Source of the DNA: Buddleja alternifolia
Lineage: Eukaryota > Streptophyta > Magnoliopsida > Lamiales > Scrophulariaceae
Length of the DNA stretch: 64,000 bases
NCBI GenBank assembly: GCA_019426215.1
Contig: CM033401.1
Location: 11,723,134 to 11,787,133 of the forward strand
Reading direction: 5' to 3'
The notes under the pieces were generated by a model. The model did not search any database, had not been told where the DNA came from, and saw only the letters and a program-made list of their open reading frames with translations. Positions 57,600 to 64,000 of the stretch are shown here, piece after piece. How positions within the stretch are numbered: the stretch's first letter is position 1; every line of letters begins with the position of its first letter. The position numbers and the translations under genes are program-made.

Positions 57600-58920
57600 G
57601 AATATGACTCCATTTTTCCTCATCATTCTTAGTATCAACAACATAGGTCCGCTCTCAATCCATACCCAAGATGATATCAAAATCATTCATATTGAGTTCC
57701 ACTAGGTCTGCTCTCGATTCTTCACTGCCTAAACAGACTTCACACTCTCTACAAACATCATTGCAATAAATATCTTTTTTCATAGACGTAGAGATATATA
57801 TGGGCTCATTAACATTACCTGTCACCACATCATTACTTGCCTTAGCATCTTGCTCTGTCAAAGAAAACAATCTAGAACTACCTTTCTTCTTTTGCTCAAC
57901 TGACTCACCTATTTGGTTTCCTATTGAATTCTTGTTTGGACATTCTTTAACCATGTGCCCAAGCTGGCCATATTCAAAGCACATACCAGCTTTCCAATGG
58001 CATTCATCCCAGTGTCTCCTATAGCAATGTATACATTCTTTAGTTTGGAACCTGGCATTTTTATTTACATTCATTTTATAGTCTAAGCTACTATTCCTGA
58101 AGTTTTGAATTTTTTATTTTCTAGGACACTTACGATCCAAAATATATTGTCCAAAGCTTTTAACATCTATCTCCCCTGTGAGAGCTCGCTCTAACAAGTC
58201 GCTATATTTGGTATCTAGATTAGAGGATACTTAACACTAGATCTCCCTCCTTAATTTTTGGAAAAAACATATTCACCTTGCTCTTTCCCAACTGTATATA
58301 TATAGTACAGAAATGTCCAAGTTCATTGAACTTGCTAGCATAATCAACCACTGATATGTTTCCAATTTGTTTTACACTCAGGAAGTCATTCTCCTTGGCT
58401 AGGCTAACTGAATGAGGGAAGTCATGTTCTAGAAAAAACTTTTGGAAACCTTCCCATAATAGTGAATTTGCTGGATCATCATCTGCTGGGTTTATGGAGA
58501 CCTATCAATACTTAGCGTTTCCAATCCACAAGGGTAAAGCCCGCCAAAGTCTCACTTCTACGGGATATTCCAAAGCAATCAATGTTTCCTCAAGACTATA
58601 AATCCATTTTCCCAACAGCAAAAGGATCTGCTCCACCATCAAACCGTGGAGGATTAAGCCTCTTAAATCGCTCAAAACACGAGGTATGTGGTTATGGCTG
58701 CACCACATGTTGTTGTTGAATCAAGTTTGGCTCGACCTGACAATTACAGACAATGTTTGCTTGGGTGGTAGGTATACCATGATTTTGTACTAAAGGTTGA
58801 GGCGCATGGTGGCTACTCAGTTGGTTCTTCCTCTTCATTAACAAATGTGTTTCTAGGCACTCTTCTAAGGACAACCCCACGACCTCGACCTTGTCCTCAA
58901 GCCACATCAAATATTTTGTT
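57600..58920 (-). pseudogene. Gypsy gag and protease remnant
   Basis: Gag begins near 58910 and includes KRLNPPRFDGGADPFAVGKW-like sequence in two frames (58600-58680). The knuckle region reads CIHCYRRHWDECHWKAGMCF, then CFEYGQLGHMVKECPN (57950-58000), with Tyr in place of the second Cys. The protease tail CRECEVCLGSEE and ELNMNDFDIILGMD (57655-57760) is present, but the part that should carry the DSG/DTG active site is missing, as is some sequence after GMD before the RT. Confidence 0.8.
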
Positions 58921-59137
58921 GGAATTTCTTTAATTAGTCGTACAATTCAACTCATAAAGTTTGATAGAGAACATCTATATATAATAAATTACAACCTTTG
59001 AGATCATCCAAGTAAGGGCACATGTGGACGGCCTAATGAAGCTCAATTTGGCCACATAAGCAAAATTGATTAATCCACATCTATTAAATTTAAATAAATA
59101 ATTATCAATCTTAACAACTTCATACACTAGTACAGAA

Positions 59138-59545
59138 GAGGTCTGTTACAGCGGTTTTTTTTTCACTATTACAGCGGTTTTAACCGCTGTAATACGTATC
59201 GCTGTAATTGGTATGTTTACTATTACAGCGGTTAAAAACCGCTGTAAAATGAGCCCTATTACAGCGGTTCAATAACGAACCGCTGTAATAGGTAAATAAA
59301 AATAAAAATTAACTGTAAAAACCGTAGCCTGTTACAGCGGTTCCGAAACGAACCGCTGTAACAGTGTTCACTGTTACAGCGGTTCGTTGATGAACCGCTG
59401 TAACAGTGAACCCTGTTACAGCGGTTCGTTTCTGAACCGCTGTAACAGGGTTCACTGTTATAGCGGTTCATCAACGAACCGCTGTAACAGTGAACACTGT
59501 TACAGCGGTTCGTTTCGGAACCGCTGTAACGTGATTTTTTATTTT
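59138..59545. repeat. Palindromic subterminal repeat array of the CACTA element
   Basis: About nine copies of TTACAGCGGTT, most facing AACCGCTGTAA across a 6-10 base loop (TTCGTTTCTGAA, TTCATCAACGAA and similar), at roughly 38-60 bp spacing. In En/Spm such subterminal repeats are binding sites of TNPA. The array is so symmetrical that both strands translate to nearly the same Cys/Ser/Asn peptide. Confidence 0.9.
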
Positions 59546-59788
59546 TTTATTTTTTTCTGTTATAATTTCAGCTAGAGCTATATCCTTCCCACAAGCTCAA
59601 AATTCAACTCATCAATAACACATAAAACAAACCAATTGCTCAACAGAAACAACAAATTCAAATCCAAAATTAATTTCATTCACCAAATAATAATCTCTAA
59701 TAATTACAAATAATAACGAGTTTACAATAAACCAATATAAACTAATCACTGCTTTTAAATCAAATAAAAATTTACAATAATTTTCAAC

Positions 59789-62700
59789 TTACACCGCCGG
59801 CATATCAAAAGCGCATTTAAAAATGTATTGTGCCAATTCAGAACGTGCTTCATCAAGTTGCTCTATAGTGTAAGTGGCGTACTGACAATCAGCAAAGTAC
59901 TGCAAGACAAATATTAAAATCCAACAAAAATGTTTAATAACTTAAAAGGGACATTAGAATTTGATTAATATTAATTAGGATTATGCATACCGTCGGTGGG
60001 ATTATAGATTCTCCGTGTCTAATAATATCTTTCATGAATTTCATGACGAAGAACCCACAATCTATGGCATTTATTTGAATGGGGCACTACAAATTAAATT
60101 CAAATCAAAATTGTATTAGAACAAATAACTTTTATACGAATAATTTCTTGAAACTATAATTAAAATAATATAATTAAACTAACCTGTATACAACTCCATG
60201 TACAGGCCTTGTTTTTTGCTTTGATCTTTTGGTTGTTTTTATTTGCTCGAAACATCAAGACAGCGCTGTTAAAAACATCAAAAATCAAGGAAATATGTCA
60301 ATATCAAGCAAATATATATATATGAAGTCTAGTTATAATATATATACTTTAAACTTAATATTAAATATAATATAATGGATACATTTAATTGAATGATAAA
60401 ACTTACTGATTGATCATATCTTTCATATCATGTCGGTTATTTGGATTACCGTGCAAAGAATCCAAATAATAAACGATCTCTTTAATTGGATCAATCACGA
60501 GCAACAACCAATGGCCCCTAATCAGCATATTCAAAAGAAAAATTTTAAATTAGTTATGCCTACGTAACAAATTTTACAAAATAACAATGTGTCTTTAGTA
60601 GCTCACCCGGAGTTGTAAGGTGCAAGAAACAACTTCCCCTCCAGTGCACTACCTATCATAGTATTTGCTATATATTGCGATTTGTCAACAAGCTGCGTGG
60701 GAGTAATTCCTGCTGCCGCAGATATAGAATGTGGGCTAAGGAACCCGAATTTATTTTGTTTTTGTTCGGGGACCACGTGATTAACCCACAAACACCTACA
60801 ATTGAGCATAAAATAAATTTGAGTAACAAAAATAAACATAGTTCAAATTAATGCAGTAAAATAATTTAATTAAAAGCTTACTTTTTCTTAATTAATATTT
60901 AAAAACTTACTTGATGTAAGCAGTAATGATAGAGGCTCCTATCTGTTCTTTATGCACAAAGTCACCGATCTCCTCCCGCCCAATATATTCTGGAAAGGGG
61001 ATATTGAAGATTTCCTCGGGTATGTCTATCCGGATAGTGTTATCAGCAGCCATCATCCCAAAGAACCTTTCAAGAATTGCAAGTGAATTAGGGGGTGGAG
61101 CAGGAGGGTTGGCCACTAGAGAAGGAGGGTTGGCCACTAGAGGTGTATTTTTGACATGTGAGTGCTTCGTCATCTCTGATTTGCTTTTTCCGAGTGATGA
61201 TTTGGATTTTCCGAGAGACTATAAGCAAAAGAAAACAAAACGTGGGCGTTATCAATGAAAGTATATTTATTAACATTAAACAATTGTTATAATTTAATAA
61301 TGACTAGCTATTAATAATAATTACGTACCGATGCATCAACGACAATCACAAGACTCTTAGGCCAAGCAACCATGTATCCCACAGCCTCAGATACTGTGAA
61401 CACTCCTTCATCATCGAGAGGGACTGGTAAGGGTGCAATATCTTCAATTGCAATGTCAATCGACACTTTCACGAGGTGGGAGGCTAATGGACATGTATGC
61501 AATGTTCTATCCTTTGGTTGATTGTACATTGTTCCTCTTGCCACCAAACGATAACACGGTGTAGAAAGTGCTAATTGACACTGCACCACATCCTACATAT
61601 ATATATATATATACCATTATATTAGAAAATGTTGTATATCATACAGAAATATAGGATTGTAAGTTACATTATCACTAAACAATATGCTTTTCATTAATTA
61701 CCTGAGGAAGGTCTTTCACTTCTGGGCAGCTATCTTTCAAAGAAACCGCCTCTTCTGTATGTGGCTGCTGCGACGACCCAGACGCCCTATGCTGCTCAAA
61801 CTCGCGTCGCAATTCAAATAGTGATTGAGTGAGCATTTGAACCGTGTCTTGCAAGTTATCAATCACCGTATTTTTTGAAGGCTTTGAATCCGAAAAGTAA
61901 TCTGTTTGGGATACCCCAAAGCCTACACCCCTAACTCGACCCGGATGCTCCTTCTTTTTAAGAGCTATAGCCAGTATATCATTCCGGGTCTTCTCGGGTC
62001 CACTGTGGCTACCCTCCTGTGATAAGCTTTCCTGTAATAATACATTTAAAAAATACAAAAATTTGTTATTTTAAAATTATTTTTAAAAAAGCATACAACA
62101 CACTATATAACTAAAATTGCAAATAACTCACCATTGATTCCACTACTCTTTTAACATTGACATTATCAATCTTGTTCTGGCTGTCAGAATGTGCAACCCT
62201 CCACACTAGTGCTCGTGTCACCTCTGTGACATCTGACCCAGCATCCTTTCTTTTATGCTTCTATATAAGAAAATTTGTAAGGAAATAAATTTGATTAGAA
62301 AATTTGTAATTAAGGAGATTTGATTAGAAAATTTGTAAGGAAATTTGATTAGAATTACAACTTGTAACGAACTACGTACCTCAATATACTCCACTTGAGC
62401 ATATCCAAGACGTGATGCCCTGTAAGGATATTCAGGGTCCTTTGCTCTTTCAGAATTGTCCTTACGTAGTTGCTGTTCATTATATAATCAAGGCATTAGT
62501 CAATGTATATAGTTTCAAATAATTTAAAATGAAACCATAAATTAAAATAATTACCTGAAAAGCTTCACTTTGGCGTAATTCTACAAATTTTGTCCAATCT
62601 TCTTGAGATATACGATATTTTTCGGGTGGGCTTGAATTAATGTTCCCATCATCATCCTCTACCCAGATTCTGGTCAAGTAGCTCCTGTAGTTTCGAGCTA

Positions 62701-63125
62701 GCTTCCCAGCCTCGGCTAAGACGAACTTCTGTCTACTTTCGTCAATATCAAAGGCCAACTATAAAAAACAAAGAACAAAGTATATAAAAATATTAATTTA
62801 GAGAAAAAAAACTACATTTACCAATTAAAAACATAATGTATATATATAATAACTAACTTACAGCTATTTCATTCCAAATGGCATATTTTATTGCTGCAGG
62901 GACGCTGCGCCAATCACTGATAGTAATAGGGACCCTGTCACGAGCTATCACGCCAATGTAACCAACAAAAGTTGATTTATTTGGGTCAACTGGTTGACCA
63001 TAATCGTTCCAACCAACTTGTAGCTTTATGCCTTTACTTTTGGCCTTTATTACTTTCTTCATTGCTGTAATACCTCTCCGTATCTCACTTTCAACACTTG
63101 GGTTTGCAGCACCTCCAGAATCCAT
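59789..63125 (-). CDS. CACTA second gene: TNPA-like protein with Ulp1 (C48) protease domain
   Basis: Twelve exons join without a frame break: 63125-62862, 62758-62555, 62472-62380, 62260-62132, 62031-61702, 61592-61329, 61218-60911, 60795-60607, 60517-60407, 60265-60184, 60086-59991, 59899-59789 (TAA). All introns are GT-AG. The product is 726 residues from MDSGGAANPSVES. Residues 1-230 resemble the plant En/Spm transposase-associated region (GQPVDPNKSTFVGYIGVIAR, VPITISDWRSVP). Residues 265-315 are Gln/Leu-rich and may form a coiled coil. A DUF8039-like region follows (CYRLVARGTMY, VSEAVGYMVAWP). The C-terminal Ulp1-type cysteine protease shows GHWLLLVID (His), YYLDSLHG (Asp), CPIQINAIDCGFF (Gln and Cys). 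It probably binds the subterminal repeats; the protease target is unknown. The start codon is inferred. A spliced leader (63482-63476 plus 63326-63263) would not be in frame with it. Confidence 0.85.
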
Positions 63126-63478
63126 CTACAAGATTTCATAAGTGAAATTCAAATATTTCAACAACAAACGAAAATAAATATATATGCATTAATCACATCA
63201 TTAATCAGTTGGATCATATAAATCACATCAAAAAGTACAAAACCAAATATTGATAAGCTTACATTGGTAGTGGTCGTCGTGGTAGTGGCGGAGGAGAGGG
63301 TGACTGTGGTGGTATACGGTATCGACCTACAAAAGCAAAAAAATACAGAAGTTAGTGTAACTCATTCACTAATATAATATTACAAGCTGGTTCAATATAA
63401 TTTACACTTTAACTGCATACTTAACAAAAGAGTTCAAATAAGTTACTCATATAATTATCAAATAAGTTCAAATACCTT

Positions 63479-64000
63479 TCATCGTTTTCTTTTTGTCGCT
63501 GGTTTACTAATATTTTGTGATCCCTCAGTACGACCATTTTGTTTAGTACGCCGACGAACAGAAGGATTAATCCATATCCCTTCTTGGTGATCTTCTCGCA
63601 TATACAATTCATCATCACTGATATCCAAGTCACCGTCACTATTTGTGGATTGTGAACCACCTAAGATAGGATTTCCTCCATCATCTTCATTATATAGGCC
63701 ATCATCCTCAATACAAGTATTTTTGTTTGCCGATAAAACAATGGACCACCTCTTATCGACAGGATCGGTGACAAAAAACACTTGTTTAGCTTGAGATGCC
63801 AAAATGAAAGGTTCATCTTTGTATCCCACCTTTTCAAGGTCTACTCGAGTAAAACCTATTTCACTATCATCGACACCATTTTTATGGTCAACCCACCTAC
63901 ACCCAAATACAGGCACCCGAAACCAACTGTAATCCAACTCCCATATACGTTCAATCACCCCATAATATGGTAAAGTGGCATAGATAGGGCTATTATCTTT
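63479..64000 (-). CDS. TNP2-type CACTA transposase, C-terminal exon (DUF4216), partial
   Basis: The frame is open from the window edge at 64000 to TGA at 63479-63481: PYYGVIERIWELDYSWFRVP, FGCRWVDHKNGVDDSEIGFT and DEPFILASQAKQVFFVTDP match DUF4216, the C-terminal domain of CACTA TNP2 transposases. An acidic stretch (DGDLDISDDELYMREDHQEG) and a basic tail ending KPATKRKR, a likely nuclear signal, follow. TNP2 cuts and joins the element ends; its DDE-containing transposase domain (family 21) and DUF4218 would be in earlier exons outside the window. The stop overlaps an ATG (ATGA) that is followed by a possible splice donor, just upstream of the second gene. Confidence 0.88.
   Translation of the reverse strand, partial: KDNSPIYATLPYYGVIERIWELDYSWFRVPVFGCRWVDHKNGVDDSEIGFTRVDLEKVGYKDEPFILASQAKQVFFVTDPVDKRWSIVLSANKNTCIEDDGLYNEDDGGNPILGGSQSTNSDGDLDISDDELYMREDHQEGIWINPSVRRRTKQNGRTEGSQNISKPATKRKR

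Larger units (their letters stand above)
54785..58920 (-). mobile_element. Degenerate Ty3/Gypsy retrotransposon (internal region)
   Basis: Minus-strand domains run gag, zinc knuckle, protease, RT, RNase H, integrase. RT before integrase marks Gypsy. Motifs fit the plant Tekay/Del-like branch, but I see no chromodomain. Stops and frameshifts occur every 100-300 bp. LTRs were not identified. The right side gives way to the CACTA element at 59125 after 200 bp of AT-rich sequence. Confidence 0.85.
59125..64000 (-). mobile_element. CACTA (En/Spm) element, 3' portion, continues past the window
   Basis: The terminus CACTAGTACAGAAGAGG starts at 59125, preceded by ATA as candidate target duplication. 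Next come about nine palindromic subterminal repeats (to 59545), a spliced TNPA-like/Ulp1 gene (59789-63125) and the last exon of a TNP2-type transposase (63479 onwards), both on the minus strand. This is the usual CACTA order seen from the 3' end. The other terminus lies outside the window. Absence of frame breaks in both genes suggests recent activity. Confidence 0.93.

Noticed and set aside
59138..59545. CRISPR-like array of regularly spaced repeats
   Set aside because: Repeats are palindromic and nearly contiguous with tiny variable loops, lie in a plant transposon end and lack unique spacers or Cas genes.
59259..59575. Cys/Ser/Asn-rich repeat peptides open on both strands, resembling a small secreted repeat protein
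   Set aside because: The DNA is an array of palindromes, so both strands encode nearly the same peptide. It is the CACTA subterminal array, not a gene.
1..64000. A novel defence or biosynthetic system
   Set aside because: Apart from the CACTA transposon genes, I found only decayed retroelement coding sequence and no group of host genes, so there is no basis for claiming one.

Overview
This is plant nuclear DNA, almost certainly from a eudicot with a repeat-rich genome. The evidence is AT-rich spacer, spliced genes with GT-AG introns, tRNA-iMet-type primer binding sites, and plant lineages of Copia, Gypsy, CACTA, Mutator-like and Helitron elements. I see no ordinary host gene, tRNA or rRNA. 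Apart from one transposon gene that looks intact, nearly all coding sequence is decayed retroelement sequence.

Layout. 1-3.4 kb: the end of a CACTA-type element rich in GGT/GA simple repeats, then a broken Helitron helicase fragment. 3.36-18.15 kb: a minus-strand Copia element of Tnt1/Tork type. Its left LTR was split by a plus-strand Copia with 2.3 kb LTRs (3539-13364), flanked by a perfect GTTCT duplication. Its right LTR is truncated and abuts a Mutator-like element. 19.18-20.83 kb: a complete 1648 bp non-autonomous CACTA element with AGG target duplication, a long hairpin, a minisatellite and GGT/GA blocks. 21.1-27.1 kb: an old minus-strand Copia relic cut up by a palindromic MITE and two non-autonomous Mutator-like elements. 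Gag-like sequence at 52.3-53.1 kb may be the rest of the same relic.

28.31-52.33 kb: a minus-strand Sirevirus (SIRE-type Copia with a second ORF after pol), bounded by perfect GTTCT-like duplications (GTCTT) and 1.47 kb LTRs. A plus-strand, 5'-truncated relative (about 30.77-41.19 kb, ending in its own 1.89 kb LTR) sits inside its second ORF, so the two are head to head. 54.8-58.9 kb: a degenerate minus-strand Gypsy polyprotein.

59.13 kb to the window end: the 3' half of a CACTA (En/Spm) element. It has a terminal CACTA motif, an array of about nine palindromic AGCGGTT/AACCGCT repeats, a 12-exon gene whose exons join without a frame break into a 726-residue protein (transposase-associated region, DUF8039-like region, Ulp1/C48 protease with visible His, Asp and Cys), and the C-terminal exon of a TNP2-type transposase (DUF4216).

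How the parts relate. The two small CACTA elements at 1.1-1.55 kb and 19.2-20.8 kb carry the same AGCGGTT-type subterminal motif as the large element at 59-64 kb, so they could be mobilised by proteins of that family. The retroelements record a layered insertion history: old Copia relic, then MITE, MULEs and Sirevirus within it, then a second Sirevirus within the first. The best candidate for a living system is the CACTA element at the right end.
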